A stretch of DNA of 64,000 nt from Collinsella sp. AF23-4AC (GCF_003462685.1 NZ_QRVE01000001.1:287421-351420), one strand, 5' to 3'; positions 29,312-39,220 are shown, numbered from the stretch's first letter. Numbers and translations: made by a program. Notes: a model not told the origin generated them from the letters alone.

Positions 29312-32300
29312 CTAGAGGTTGTAGGTGACTACTTGAGGTTCGGCGGGTTCGACGAAGATGGTTGGATCCAGCTGTTCCACGCGGACGAACTTAACGGTCA
29401 CGGCCTCAAAGCCCGCCTTGTGCAGAACATCAGCGTAGACGCGCGCCTGCAGGGCGTGCTTCTCCTGCAGCTGTTCCGGCGTCTCGTCCGGTGTGCCGCC
29501 CGTCTTGTAGTCGATGACCAGCGCGCGTGACGAATCCGCCGGGTTCGTCGCCAAAGCGTCGATGGCGCCTTCGGCATATGCACCGTAGCGAGCGATGTCC
29601 TCGTCCTCGCAGCCCAGCGAAAAGAACGGCACCTCGGCGCGAACGCACGGCCAGGCAAGCAGCTCGGCACGGACCGCCGACTTGAGCCAGCGGTCCAGGG
29701 CAACGTCGAGGCGTTCGCGCTGCTCCGGCGTCAGGCACCACAGGCGCGCCAGCGCATCGGCACGCTCAGCGGGCAGCGCATCGGCACCCATCTCGATCAG
29801 CCACTGGCAGGCAGCATGGAACGCCGAGCCCAGCGCCATGGGGTTGCCGGCGGGCTCAACGGCGGCCACGTCTGCATCCGTCATCTCGGAACCATCCGAC
29901 TCCGCATCATCGCCAGCCTCGTCCATGGGCACATGCGCCTCGGCGGCTCGGTCCTCGGACTCGGCATGCAGCGCCGCGGCGATTGACGAGTAGCTGTACG
30001 AATCGCGCGCCGGATACGGGCAGGTGCCCATGCGCACGCCCACCGCCTGGGGATACACGAGCTCAAACGCATCGGGCTCGGGGTCGGCAGGACCGGGAAC
30101 GGCGGCGCGGGCATCCGCACCGGCACCCTCCGGCTCCGCATCGCCGCGGACAAGCCTGCCCTCGACATCCAGCGAAGCGTTGACCTCAAACGCCTGCTCG
30201 CCAAACGTAAAGTCCGCCAGCGAGATGAGCTCGTAGTCGCCCGGCTGGGAGTTGTCGAACACCAGGCGGTCGGCATCGAGCTGCGGCATGTCCAGGCTGT
30301 CGGTCGGCAGGATGCGGCGCAGCACGTCGTAGGTCAGATCCGTCTCGACATCGAAGGTCGGCGCCGTCACCTTGCCACGGCTCACGCCGGCATCCATCGC
30401 CAAGATCACCAGCTCGCGGGCACGCGTCATGGCAACGTAGAGCAAGCGGGCCCGCTCCTCGAGCGAAAGCTGCAGGTCGTCGTTGCGCAGGCGAACGAAT
30501 GCCTCGGCGGGAGAACCCGTCGCGCAGACATCCTCCATGAGCTCCGGCGGTAACCATAGCGACGTGCCCTTGCCCTTAAACGCATGCTCAAACTGCTTTT
30601 TGACGTCGTCGCCCTTCACAAAGGTACCGTCGGCGAGTTTAACGCCGTCGAAGCGTGCCGGCAGAGCCACGACCTGCGCTCCGCCCTCGACGCGACCCAT
30701 CTGTGCCGCACCCGAGGACTTACGCACGCCAAAGCACTCGGCAACCGCTACGACCGGATACTCCAGGCCCTTGGACGCATGCACGGTCATGATGCGCACC
30801 GCGCCGTCGCCCTCCTCGTTGAGGGCGCCTGGGGCCTCCTTGCCCGCCAAGAAGCGGTCGAAGGCAAGCGCAATGGAACGCGGCGAGTTACCGAACTCGG
30901 CCTCCGCCTCGGCCACGGCATCGAGCGCCTTAAGCACGTTGGCGGCAATGGCCTTGCCCTCGGGACCACGCTGTGCCAGACGCACAAACCAGCCGGAGGC
31001 GTTGACAGTATCGCGCGCGATGGCGGCGAACGAATCGCGCCCCACACGGCGAAGCGCGTAGCGCAGCACCTCGCGGGCGCGCGTCACGAGCGGCAGGTTT
31101 TGCAGGCCCGGCACATCGGAATCGCTCATGATGCCCGCATCGATGTTGCGGCGCGAGGTCTCCCCCGTCTGATCGTCAAGCTTGGTCGCCAGCGCCAAAA
31201 ACTCCTGGGCGCCCAGCGCAAACATCGGCGATGCCAGCAGCGGCATGAGGCCCTGCGCTGTATCGGCCGGATTGGCAAGCGCGCACACCAGGGCACGCAC
31301 CGTCTGCACCTCAGCTGCCTGGGCAAAGACCGAGCCGCCTGCGATCACGCAGTCGAGCCCTTGGTCGCGGAAGGCTTGCGCATAGATATCGGCATTGGTC
31401 ATGCGCCCCAGCAGCAGCACCATACCGCCCTGGGGCTGGCCCGCTTTAACGAGTGCTTGGAATCGCTCCGCAATCGCGCGAGCTTTCGCCTGCGTTCGCT
31501 CCTGCGTACTGCCACCGGCAACGAAGATCGCCTGGCGGCGCGATGCCTTCGCCTTGAGCTTGTCCTCGCGTTTGTCGCTCGGTTCAAGATCCAAGAACCC
31601 CTGCATCAAACCACCGGTGTCGCCGTCAAAGACGCGCGCTACGTAGCGCAACACCTCGTCGTGGCTGCGGAAGTTGCGCACGAGTTTGACGAGCTCGCCG
31701 GCGGGGGCATCGGATGCGACAGCCGTCTCGGGCGCAGCAGAGGAGCCCACTTTGCGCTCCTGGCGGCGGAAGACCTCGACCTCGGCGCCACGGAAACGAT
31801 AAATCGACTGCTGTGCATCGCCTACGGTGCACAGTGCGCGCTCCCCCGCGCCCGTCAGGTAACGGATCAAATCGACCTGCATCTGGTCGGTATCCTGGAA
31901 CTCATCGATCATGACCATCTTAAAACGGCCCTCGTACGCAGCACGGATGGCAGAGTAATCGCGCAACGCCTCGTAGGCCATACGCAGCAGGTCGTTGTTA
32001 TCAAGCGCGGACTGGTCAGCCTTGAGCGCGCGGTATTCCGCCTCCACAGCACGAGCAAGCCCCACCAGCGCATCGAGCGCGGGGGCACCGCAGGCAAGCA
32101 CGATATTGATAAATGCATCGGCAGCCTCGGCCTTGAGCAGCTCGACCTGCTCCTTGGGGAACGCCTTGCTCGCCCGAGGCATGCTGCACGACATCATGAG
32201 TCGCGCCGCATCCTCCATGGTTTTGCCGCTCGCCTCAAACGCGTCGATGGCGTCGAGTGCCACCTGTGCCTTCTCGGTCGCGGCCTTGCTCGCACCCAAC

Positions 32301-32944
32301 GCCGCGCGATAGGCGTCGGCAAGCGCAGAGGTGTCAGCCTGGCCGCGCGCCACGCACACATCGTCCATGCCGCCCGGCAGCTGGCTCGATAGCTCCAGCA
32401 GGTCGCGCACCAGCCCTTTGATGGTGGTACCGGCGCCAAACGGCCCGCCCTCGCCCGCCATGGGATACCAAGCGTAGAGGGCCTTAAGCGGGGCGGCGAG
32501 CTCAGGCGCGGCATCGGGCGCCGTCGCGCGCCCCAGCACATGCTCGACAGCCTGATCCATAAGCTCATCGGTATCGGTAAGCACCGTGAACTCGGGATCG
32601 ATGCCCAGCTCCAGCGCATGCGCGCGCAGGATGCGCGAACACATGCCGTGAATGGTCGAGATCCAAGCGTCGTCGACGGTCAGGGCCTCCTCGTCCATAC
32701 CCTCTTCGATAAGCGCACAACGCACGCGGTCACGGATCTCGGCCGCGGCATCTTTGGTAAAGGTAATGGCGAGCACCTGGTCCAGATGCTCAACGAACGG
32801 ACCGGATTCGGGCGAGAGCGCGTAGACGATGCGGCGCGTGAGGGTAAAGGTCTTGCCCGAACCGGCGCCCGCCGAGACAAACAGCGGGCGGTCGAGCGTT
32901 TTGACGATCTGCAGCTGCTGCGGCATCAAAGTCGAAAGATCCAT
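29312..32944 (-). CDS. addA: AddA-type helicase-nuclease subunit
   Basis: A 1210-residue UvrD-like motor and nuclease of the AddAB/RexAB double-strand-break repair complex. Walker A SAGAGSGKTFTLTRR near 25, IDEFQDTDQMQ, VGDAQQSIYRFRGA, VHASKGLEYPVVAVAE and a C-terminal RecB-type nuclease (GAIDALA then VIDYKTGG near 1143) are all present. It starts three bases after the addB stop, so the pair is an operon. The acidic Ala-rich linker near 930-1010 is longer than usual. It processes DNA ends for RecA loading and also degrades linear DNA, including phage DNA. Confidence 0.93.
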   Translation of the reverse strand: MDLSTLMPQQLQIVKTLDRPLFVSAGAGSGKTFTLTRRIVYALSPESGPFVEHLDQVLAITFTKDAAAEIRDRVRCALIEEGMDEEALTVDDAWISTIHGMCSRILRAHALELGIDPEFTVLTDTDELMDQAVEHVLGRATAPDAAPELAAPLKALYAWYPMAGEGGPFGAGTTIKGLVRDLLELSSQLPGGMDDVCVARGQADTSALADAYRAALGASKAATEKAQVALDAIDAFEASGKTMEDAARLMMSCSMPRASKAFPKEQVELLKAEAADAFINIVLACGAPALDALVGLARAVEAEYRALKADQSALDNNDLLRMAYEALRDYSAIRAAYEGRFKMVMIDEFQDTDQMQVDLIRYLTGAGERALCTVGDAQQSIYRFRGAEVEVFRRQERKVGSSAAPETAVASDAPAGELVKLVRNFRSHDEVLRYVARVFDGDTGGLMQGFLDLEPSDKREDKLKAKASRRQAIFVAGGSTQERTQAKARAIAERFQALVKAGQPQGGMVLLLGRMTNADIYAQAFRDQGLDCVIAGGSVFAQAAEVQTVRALVCALANPADTAQGLMPLLASPMFALGAQEFLALATKLDDQTGETSRRNIDAGIMSDSDVPGLQNLPLVTRAREVLRYALRRVGRDSFAAIARDTVNASGWFVRLAQRGPEGKAIAANVLKALDAVAEAEAEFGNSPRSIALAFDRFLAGKEAPGALNEEGDGAVRIMTVHASKGLEYPVVAVAECFGVRKSSGAAQMGRVEGGAQVVALPARFDGVKLADGTFVKGDDVKKQFEHAFKGKGTSLWLPPELMEDVCATGSPAEAFVRLRNDDLQLSLEERARLLYVAMTRARELVILAMDAGVSRGKVTAPTFDVETDLTYDVLRRILPTDSLDMPQLDADRLVFDNSQPGDYELISLADFTFGEQAFEVNASLDVEGRLVRGDAEPEGAGADARAAVPGPADPEPDAFELVYPQAVGVRMGTCPYPARDSYSYSSIAAALHAESEDRAAEAHVPMDEAGDDAESDGSEMTDADVAAVEPAGNPMALGSAFHAACQWLIEMGADALPAERADALARLWCLTPEQRERLDVALDRWLKSAVRAELLAWPCVRAEVPFFSLGCEDEDIARYGAYAEGAIDALATNPADSSRALVIDYKTGGTPDETPEQLQEKHALQARVYADVLHKAGFEAVTVKFVRVEQLDPTIFVEPAEPQVVTYNL

Positions 32945-32947
32945 GGT

Positions 32948-35900
32948 CTACACGTCCCTCCTTACAAACGTTCCTTCGTGGTTATACGAGCAGCGCGCAT
33001 GCGCGGCCTGAGCCGACGTCGGGTCGACGGCGGCAACGTTGCCTGCCTCGAGCTCGCGCAGGCGCTCGGCGATGCCGTCCTCCACGCGATCGAGCAGGGC
33101 GTCGAAGTCCATGCTGCCGCCCTCGCCGGGAAAACCTTTCTTAAGGCCCGGAATGCGGCCGTCGCCGCGCTCTTCCTCAAGCAACTCGGCGCTCGCCGCA
33201 CCGCGCAGCGCGGGCTTGCCGCCCTTGGTCGAAAAATAGAGCGCGGCGCGGGTATCCAGATCCAGCGCCCGACGCATGGCCTGCGCGTAGATGAGTGTCT
33301 GGGTATGGGGCGGCAGCCAGCGCGGGTCGTCGATGGGGGCCTCGCCCGACTCCTCGTCGCGCACCGTGGGGTCGGCGAGCTTAAACTCCTCGACACCCGA
33401 ACGATGCTTATAGTCGATTACCACGGCGCGATTCTCGGCATCCACATCAACGCGGTCGATGCGCCCGCCAAGCGGCCAGCCGGCATACTCGACCTTAAGC
33501 TCATTAAAGGCGAACTCAAGGTAGCGCGGGGCAAAGGGTGCAAGCGCCTCGGACTCGTAGGCAAGCACGCCCTCCAGCTGCGGCAAAATCTCGGCCACCT
33601 GGCGCTCCTCCACTGGAGAGAGCGGCACCAGCGGGCCCTCGGTACCGCGCTTGCCGGCGTGCTCGGCCAGGGTCTCGGCAAAGACCTCGTGCAGCAGCTC
33701 CTTCGCGCGCGGCAGGTTCTCGGGCGTCACGCGCTCCATGCCCTCCCGCGGAAGACGCGCATGCAGGTGTTCCAGCACGTCGTGGACGAAGTTACCCTTC
33801 TCCATGTTGCCGAAGCCCGCATCGATGGACTGAGGTTTGACGCGATACGAGACGAACCAGCATAACGGGCAGGTGGAATAGGCCTCGATCTGCGAGGCGG
33901 ACGTCAGGCGCGGCACGAGTGGCGCGTCCTCGCCCTCGCCATCGCGACGACGCAGGACCAAATACGACACGGCCTCGGCACTCAGATGCTGAGGGGCTTC
34001 ACAGGTCACGCGCCCGCACTTGAGACCTTCGCCTGCCGCGGGATCGAAGTCCCTTACGATATCACCCTCGCCCACGCACTTCGCCTTGTCGGCGCCAGCG
34101 GCCTTAGCGTCGTCAGCCGCTTTAGCAGCTTCAGCGGCCTCGGCAGCGCCAGCGGCCTTGGCGTGTGCACGCAACTCAGTCCACACGGCCGCCGGATAGC
34201 ACTCGCGCGCCTGACGATCGTGGGTCACACGGGCGAGCGCAACCGGACCACGCGCCGCTTGCATCGCGCGGCCAAAGCGTGCGCTCAGCAAGGCCGCAGG
34301 CTCAAGCGTCACGCCGCTGCGATCTAACTCTGCCGTCAGCGTGGCCAGCGGGCCCTCCTCATGTGAGAGCGGATAACTGTCCAGGTCGACGTCGGCAAAC
34401 AGCACGGCATCGTAGCTGCCGGGGCGTAGAGCCGCCGCATCGGCAAGCGAAGCAAAGCGCACTTGGGCGCGTGGCGCACGGTCAACCTCGTAGGTCTCGT
34501 AATCGTAGGCGGTGCTACGCTTGTCTACCTTGGTGCGAATGCCATCGAGCACGGGCACGGTCGCGGCCTGCGACACGTCGAGCGCGCGAGCATCGTTCAT
34601 AAGGATGTCGATGGCATGGCGCAGCAGAGCCGTCTCTGCCTGGCGACGGGCCTGGCCGTCAAGGCCGCCTAGGGCGCGATCGGGCAACGCCTCGGCGACG
34701 GCGAGCATTGCCTTGAGCGCCGCCACGGGCTTGTCGCGCCACAGCGCCTGGAACACGTCCGAGACCACGCATGGCACGTTCTTAAACCAGTTTTCTTCGC
34801 TGGCAGCCTTGCGGGCGCCCCTCACCTGGCCCTGCACGCTCTGCAGCAGGCTCTTGACGCCCGCAGTGGTCTTGCTGCGCGACAGTCGCATATTCTTATC
34901 GAAGGCACGGGCATTGACGGCATCAGCGCCCGAAAGCGGACTGTAGATCCAGTCGGTAAGCTCCGGCGCGGGCCACCACTCGGTCTTTGACGCCGTGAAC
35001 TCATCGGCGGCCTTCATGCGCTCGATCAGGCCGGCAAGCGCCGCAAACTGCCTGCCCGCAATGGATTGGGAAAACGCCGTGAACTCAGTCGTCTCGGCCG
35101 CAATGTGACGCGCCGCCAAACGGGCAGCGAGTTCGCCGAACAGCTGGGGTGCCCGGGCGGAAACAACGAGCGCGCGCGTGGGGTCGGAGTTTGTCGCGGC
35201 GCCGTCGCGCGACACGGACTCCTCACATGCCGCGACCAGGTTCTCAAGAGCATCCACATAAGCGCGGGCGCGGGCATGGGGGCCGGCCACCTCTATAAAA
35301 ATAGGCTGAGCGGCAGGCGCAGAAGCGGTCTCAGACGCGCCGGCGTTCTCCCCCAACGGGGCGGCCTCAAACAGCACACCGCGGGCATCAAAGGCGGCAG
35401 CCAGGTCCTCGCGCATCGCCGCCTGCTCGCGGGCAAGCAGCACGACGACCTCTCCCCCATTGTTCGCCACGGCAGACAGTAACTCGAGCAGGCCGTGCGT
35501 AAACGACGTGATACCGCGCACGCATACGGCGCGGGTGCACGCCGGCAGGTTATCGGCCAGGGCACCGGCCATAATGTCAGCCGCCTCGCAGGGCTCGACC
35601 ATGTCTCGACGGTCCAAGCCGCTCGCATAGGCGCACAAAAGTTCAAACACGCGAGCCTCGGCGTCGCTTCTGGGCTTGGGCTTGCAAACGTTGTCGCAGC
35701 AACGCTCGGCACCTGTCCCTGCCACACCCGGCAGCACATCGCGAGCCATACGCGCGAGCATACGCACCGTGCCCTGGCTGCGCGAAAGCGGCTGCAGGTC
35801 GGCGTCGTCGAGACGCGCTACCATGTCCGAAAACAGCATCTGGCGCTGCAGGTTGTCGACGAAACCGCGCCCGTCGCCCAAAAGCTCCCAAAGCGAGCGA

Positions 35901-36100
35901 AGCCACGATGTAGGCGTCTTGTAGTCAATACCCAGCGAAACGCCGGCTTCCGCCGCATCATGACGGCACAGGTCGAGCTCGGCAAACGTTGGCGCCAACA
36001 GCACGGCACGCCCGTGGCGGGCAATAAGGTCGGCAAGCAGCGCCGACTCGGCATCGCTCAAATCCGTGCCGGCATTGGTGGTATAGATTCGAACAGGCAT
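32948..36100 (-). CDS. addB: AddB-type nuclease subunit
   Basis: A 1050-residue partner of AddA. The N-terminal helicase-like half is degenerate (LLAPTFAELDLCRHD replaces a normal P-loop). The C-terminal nuclease has GGRIDRVDVDAEN and VIDYKHRSG near 893. The Fe-S cluster of typical AddB needs one upstream Cys and a Cys triplet near the end; here I see CPLC near 760 and only one Cys near the end (HARCSYNHEG), so the cluster may be missing or built differently. An Ala/Lys-rich linker near 640 is an insertion. Family assignment rests on position before addA plus the nuclease. Confidence 0.85.
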   Translation of the reverse strand: MPVRIYTTNAGTDLSDAESALLADLIARHGRAVLLAPTFAELDLCRHDAAEAGVSLGIDYKTPTSWLRSLWELLGDGRGFVDNLQRQMLFSDMVARLDDADLQPLSRSQGTVRMLARMARDVLPGVAGTGAERCCDNVCKPKPRSDAEARVFELLCAYASGLDRRDMVEPCEAADIMAGALADNLPACTRAVCVRGITSFTHGLLELLSAVANNGGEVVVLLAREQAAMREDLAAAFDARGVLFEAAPLGENAGASETASAPAAQPIFIEVAGPHARARAYVDALENLVAACEESVSRDGAATNSDPTRALVVSARAPQLFGELAARLAARHIAAETTEFTAFSQSIAGRQFAALAGLIERMKAADEFTASKTEWWPAPELTDWIYSPLSGADAVNARAFDKNMRLSRSKTTAGVKSLLQSVQGQVRGARKAASEENWFKNVPCVVSDVFQALWRDKPVAALKAMLAVAEALPDRALGGLDGQARRQAETALLRHAIDILMNDARALDVSQAATVPVLDGIRTKVDKRSTAYDYETYEVDRAPRAQVRFASLADAAALRPGSYDAVLFADVDLDSYPLSHEEGPLATLTAELDRSGVTLEPAALLSARFGRAMQAARGPVALARVTHDRQARECYPAAVWTELRAHAKAAGAAEAAEAAKAADDAKAAGADKAKCVGEGDIVRDFDPAAGEGLKCGRVTCEAPQHLSAEAVSYLVLRRRDGEGEDAPLVPRLTSASQIEAYSTCPLCWFVSYRVKPQSIDAGFGNMEKGNFVHDVLEHLHARLPREGMERVTPENLPRAKELLHEVFAETLAEHAGKRGTEGPLVPLSPVEERQVAEILPQLEGVLAYESEALAPFAPRYLEFAFNELKVEYAGWPLGGRIDRVDVDAENRAVVIDYKHRSGVEEFKLADPTVRDEESGEAPIDDPRWLPPHTQTLIYAQAMRRALDLDTRAALYFSTKGGKPALRGAASAELLEEERGDGRIPGLKKGFPGEGGSMDFDALLDRVEDGIAERLRELEAGNVAAVDPTSAQAAHARCSYNHEGTFVRRDV

Positions 36101-36185
36101 GGTCCTCCGCTCAAACTGTTCGCAATAATCAATGCATCCATCCTACCCGCCCAAGCGGACACATTGCCACCGCAGCTCCATCTTT

Positions 36186-36216
36186 TGGTACAAAGCAACC
36201 TGACCCCAACGCACCA
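36186..36216 (+). repeat. Palindromic intergenic repeat, family 3, copy 1
   Basis: Starts TTGGTACAAAGCAACCTGAC and ends CCAACGCACCA. It lies between addB and the YerC gene. Two related copies occur at 59024 (minus) and 59137. Confidence 0.7.
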
Positions 36217-36230
36217 GCCGATTGCGGGCA

Positions 36231-36260
36231 TATAAAAACCGCCCCCGGAGGAGCGGTTTT
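36231..36260 (-). terminator. Terminator of the YerC-like gene
   Basis: AAAACCGC (36235-36242) pairs with GCGGTTTT (36253-36260). On minus the stem runs into TTTTTATA. It may also work on plus. Confidence 0.8.
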
Positions 36261-36283
36261 GTACAATTCGTTTTTGGCGCAGC

Positions 36284-36583
36284 TTATTCGCCATCCTCCA
36301 GCTTGATGAGGATCTTGCGGTAGCCACCGTACTCGCCGTTGAGCGCCTTTGAAACGCGGCTCACCGTAGTGGACGAAGCACCGGTGCGGGCCTGAACCTC
36401 AACATAAGGCTCGCCCTCGTCCAGGTAACGCGCGACCTGCAGACGCTGCGATAGATCGCAAATCTCGCGCGGCGTGCAGATATCGGTCAAAAACGCTTGG
36501 ATATCCTTCTCGTCATCCAAAAGACTAAATGCGTGGACCAGCTGCTTGACATCAGGCTTGTCAAACATGTTCTCGATATTCAT
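36284..36583 (-). CDS. YerC/YecD-family TrpR-like DNA-binding protein
   Basis: A 99-residue protein with the TrpR-type helix-turn-helix: ICTPREICDLSQRLQVARYL then GASSTTVSRVSKAL near 70-85. The YerC/YecD group matches in length and in the CTPREI(C)DL block. It probably represses a small regulon; targets are unknown. The ribosome site before the ATG is weak (GGCGGTGATC). An extended -10 (TGCTACACT on minus, core 36689-36694) lies about 105 bases upstream, and a strong terminator follows. Confidence 0.85.
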   Translation of the reverse strand: MNIENMFDKPDVKQLVHAFSLLDDEKDIQAFLTDICTPREICDLSQRLQVARYLDEGEPYVEVQARTGASSTTVSRVSKALNGEYGGYRKILIKLEDGE

Positions 36584-36908
36584 CGATCACCGCCAAACCC
36601 GCCAAAAGGCATCGAAGTTGATACTGACATCGGGCATCGTTCGCCCGTTCTATGCAATAGGGCAACGCCTGTGGCTTTTGCCCGTAGCAGTGTAGCACAC
36701 CACCAAACTAAAGCGACAAGACTCTCTGCCAGCGGCGCGTTTTTCAGGACGAACGCCGTTTAGAAACCGTATGCGCACGCAAGCTCCACGAATATTTGAG
36801 ACAATGGGCGCCCAAACACCGCGGCGCGCCCGTGCAACCATCCAGGTCGCCGCCGTAAGCCGCTTCACGCGTCACTAACTCACCTCGCGCAAGAAAGGAC
36901 CCCCTACC
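36584..36908. other. Divergent intergenic region between the YerC gene and the holin-like gene
   Basis: It holds the extended -10 TGCTACACT on minus (core 36689-36694) for the YerC gene and AGAAAGGA just before the holin-like ATG. No gene or strong hairpin was found. Confidence 0.4.
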
Positions 36909-37274
36909 ATGCGCTTTATGCTTAACTGGCTCTTTACTTCGATCGCCATCGCAATCGCCACGTTCCTCGTCCCCGGCATCCAACCCTTCGGTTTTGCCGA
37001 GGCCTGGGTCTGTTTCGCCTTTGTGGGACTGTTCCTCAACATCGTCGATTCGCTCGTCAAGCCGTTCCTGACGGTCATCTCGCTGCCGCTCACGATCATT
37101 ACGCTGGGCATTTTCCAGCTTGTCGTCAACAGCTTTATGCTCGAGCTCGCGAGTTATCTGTCGGTCAACCTACTGGGCGTCGGCATCTCCATCGCCAGCT
37201 TTGGATCGGCCTTTATGGGCAGCATCCTGGTATCCATCATGCGCAGCATCCTCGACAGCATCGCCGAGGGCTAA
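36909..37274 (+). CDS. Four-helix membrane protein of the phage-holin-like COG1950 family
   Basis: A 121-residue integral membrane protein with four hydrophobic helices at about 4-24, 30-50, 55-80 and 90-112. The block NIVDSLVKPFLTVISLPLTI is typical of the family often annotated as mycobacterial-type phage holin superfamily IV, which is widespread outside phages. AAGAAAGGA precedes the ATG. No lysis genes are nearby, so a holin role should not be assumed. It is monocistronic with its own terminator. Confidence 0.85.
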   Translation: MRFMLNWLFTSIAIAIATFLVPGIQPFGFAEAWVCFAFVGLFLNIVDSLVKPFLTVISLPLTIITLGIFQLVVNSFMLELASYLSVNLLGVGISIASFGSAFMGSILVSIMRSILDSIAEG

Positions 37275-37314
37275 AACGGCCATTCCGGCCGCGCCCGTCT
37301 CAACAGCCCAAAAC

Positions 37315-37353
37315 GAAGGCCGCCCATCGCAAAGAAATGGGCGGCCTTCTTAT
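37315..37353 (+). terminator. Terminator of the holin-like gene
   Basis: GAAGGCCGCCCAT (37315-37327) pairs perfectly with ATGGGCGGCCTTC (37337-37349), followed by TTATTT. Confidence 0.88.
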
Positions 37354-37418
37354 TTGCCAAGTCTCAAAGGGCGAGAGAATCTGCCATTTCCACCCTGTCC
37401 CCACATGGCAGGCGTGGG

Positions 37419-37847
37419 TTAGATGACGTAGTCGTAGCCCTCGTTGGGGGCGACGAGCGCATCGAGCGTCACGCCGTCGAGGTAGTCGTTGATGAGCTTG
37501 TCCAGATTCTTCCACACGTCGAGCGTGGGGCACTCATCCGAACGCGAGCAGCCCTTGCAGTCGCCGTCCAGGCATGCGACCGGCGCCAGGCTGCCTTCGG
37601 TCAGGCGCAAGATCTCGCCCACCGTATACTGCTCGGGCGGGCGCGTAAGCACGTAGCCGCCGCCCTTGCCGCGCATGCCCGAGAGCATATTGGCGCGCAC
37701 GAGCGTCGCCAGAATATTCTCGAGGTACTTCTCCGAAATCCCCTGGCGCGCCGCGATCTCTTTGAGCGGGATGCGACCGGCCGCCTGATGCTCGGCCAGG
37801 TCGACCATAACGCGCAGGGCATATCTGCCCTTAGTAGAAACCAACAT
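37419..37847 (-). CDS. Rrf2-family regulator, probably of cysteine metabolism
   Basis: A 142-residue winged-helix regulator. The DNA-binding part has STKGRYALRVMVDLA, IAARQGISEKYLENIL and GMRGKGGGYVL. A Cys cluster at about 91-105 (CLDGDCKGCSRSDEC) matches the three-Cys Fe-S site of IscR-like members. It is divergent from cysK, 253 bases away, the arrangement expected of a CymR-like repressor of cysteine synthesis. Whether it senses Fe-S or the CysK-O-acetylserine complex cannot be told from sequence. No terminator is obvious after it. Confidence 0.87.
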   Translation of the reverse strand: MLVSTKGRYALRVMVDLAEHQAAGRIPLKEIAARQGISEKYLENILATLVRANMLSGMRGKGGGYVLTRPPEQYTVGEILRLTEGSLAPVACLDGDCKGCSRSDECPTLDVWKNLDKLINDYLDGVTLDALVAPNEGYDYVI

Positions 37848-37964
37848 ATATAGTGCTGCCTTTCGGTCTTTTAGTTCGTTGAAATTCTAGCCGAAAAATT
37901 GGCTTTGAAAATACCCGTTCCGGTCAAGATGGTTAATCAACTTGCAATAAACTCCTATTTCCTA

Positions 37965-37993
37965 TTGCATTACTAGGCTTTAGTGTCTAGTAT
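37965..37993 (+). promoter_or_regulatory. Promoter of cysK
   Basis: TTGCAT (37965-37970) and TAGTAT (37988-37993) with a 17-base spacer, 108 bases before cysK. Repeated CCTATT just upstream and ACTAGG in the spacer are candidate contacts for the divergent Rrf2 regulator. Confidence 0.55.
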
Positions 37994-38100
37994 GCTTCCC
38001 AACAGCAAAACGAACAACCTATAAGGTTTGTGGGTTTCGCTGCTACACACACCGTAAAACCACACGGTATCCAGTCATTTGAACACTTTGGAGGTTCACC

Positions 38101-39039
38101 ATGAGCAATGTTTACACGTCCATCGATCAGCTTATCGGCCACACCCCGCTTCTGGAGCTCACCCACTTTGAGGCCGACGAGGACCTCAAGGCCCGCGTGC
38201 TCGTCAAACTGGAATACTTCAACCCCGCCGGGTCCGTTAAAGACCGCGTCGCCAAGAACATGATTGACGAGGCCGAGAAGGCCGGCAAGCTCGTGCGTGG
38301 CGGCGACTACACCATCATCGAGCCCACGAGCGGCAACACCGGCGTCGGCATCGCCTCGGTGGCGGCGGCCCGCGGCTACAAGGTGATCATCACCATGCCC
38401 GAGACCATGTCCGTCGAGCGCCGCAAGCTGATGCAGGCATACGGTGCGCAGCTCGTGCTCACCGACGGCTCCAAGGGCATGAAGGGCGCTATCGCCAAGG
38501 CGGAGGAGCTGCAGAAGGAGACTCCCAACAGCATCATCGCCGGCCAGTTTGTGAACCCCGCGAACCCGGCCATTCACAAGGCCACGACCGGCCCCGAGAT
38601 CTGGGACGACACCGACGGCAAGGTCGACATCTTCGTCGCCGGCGTCGGCACCGGCGGCACCGTGACCGGCGTGGGCGAGTTCCTCAAGGAGCAAAACCCC
38701 GAGATTCAGGTCGTCGCCGTCGAACCCGCCACCTCCCCGGTGCTCTCCAAGGGCCAGGCCGGCCCGCACAAGATCCAGGGTATCGGTGCCGGCTTTGTGC
38801 CCGACGTCCTCGACACCCAGGTCTACGACGAGATCATCCCCGTCGAGAACGACGACGCCTTTGCCACCGGCCGCGCCGTGGGCCACAAGGAGGGCGTGCT
38901 CGTGGGCATTTCGTCCGGCGCCGCCGTGTGGGCCGCACTGCAGCTGGCCAAGCGCCCCGAGAACGAGGGCAAGACCATCGTGGCGCTGCTCGCCGACACC
39001 GGCGAGCGCTACCTGTCCACGGCGCTCTTCCAGGACTAA
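38101..39039 (+). CDS. cysK: Cysteine synthase (O-acetylserine sulfhydrylase)
   Basis: A 312-residue PLP enzyme that makes cysteine from O-acetylserine and sulfide. The PLP lysine lies in [14 protein letters not shown] near residue 47; the substrate loop [10 protein letters not shown] and phosphate loop GTGGTVTG are intact, as is the C-terminal [17 protein letters not shown] precedes the ATG. The divergent Rrf2 gene suggests regulation by cysteine or Fe-S status. Confidence 0.97.
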   Translation: MSNVYTSIDQLIGHTPLLELTHFEADEDLKARVLVKLEYFNPAGSVKDRVAKNMIDEAEKAGKLVRGGDYTIIEPTSGNTGVGIASVAAARGYKVIITMPETMSVERRKLMQAYGAQLVLTDGSKGMKGAIAKAEELQKETPNSIIAGQFVNPANPAIHKATTGPEIWDDTDGKVDIFVAGVGTGGTVTGVGEFLKEQNPEIQVVAVEPATSPVLSKGQAGPHKIQGIGAGFVPDVLDTQVYDEIIPVENDDAFATGRAVGHKEGVLVGISSGAAVWAALQLAKRPENEGKTIVALLADTGERYLSTALFQD

Positions 39040-39152
39040 AGCTTCTCGTTCTTAGAACGAGTCCAAGGCACGCCGGTCTCCCCTCTCTTCTGGCAGCCTG
39101 AGCTCATCCCAACAGGGTGTCCCACAGGACGCCCGAACTTGCTACAATGTCT

Positions 39153-39191
39153 GCGGCGCGGAACCAGCCTCCCGCGCCGCTTTTCTTTTTT
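39153..39191 (+). terminator. Strong terminator between cysK and mnmA
   Basis: GCGGCGCGG (39153-39161) pairs with CCGCGCCGC (39172-39180), followed by TTTTCTTTTTT. It may end cysK transcription, or act as a leader terminator, because TACAAT (39143-39148) lies just before it. Confidence 0.9.
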
Positions 39192-39220
39192 GGCCACATG
39201 CCACCAAGGAGAACCTCCCC

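Noticed and set aside
36909..37274. Prophage lysis gene (holin)
   Set aside because: The family name includes holin, but no phage genes are nearby and the family is common in chromosomes.
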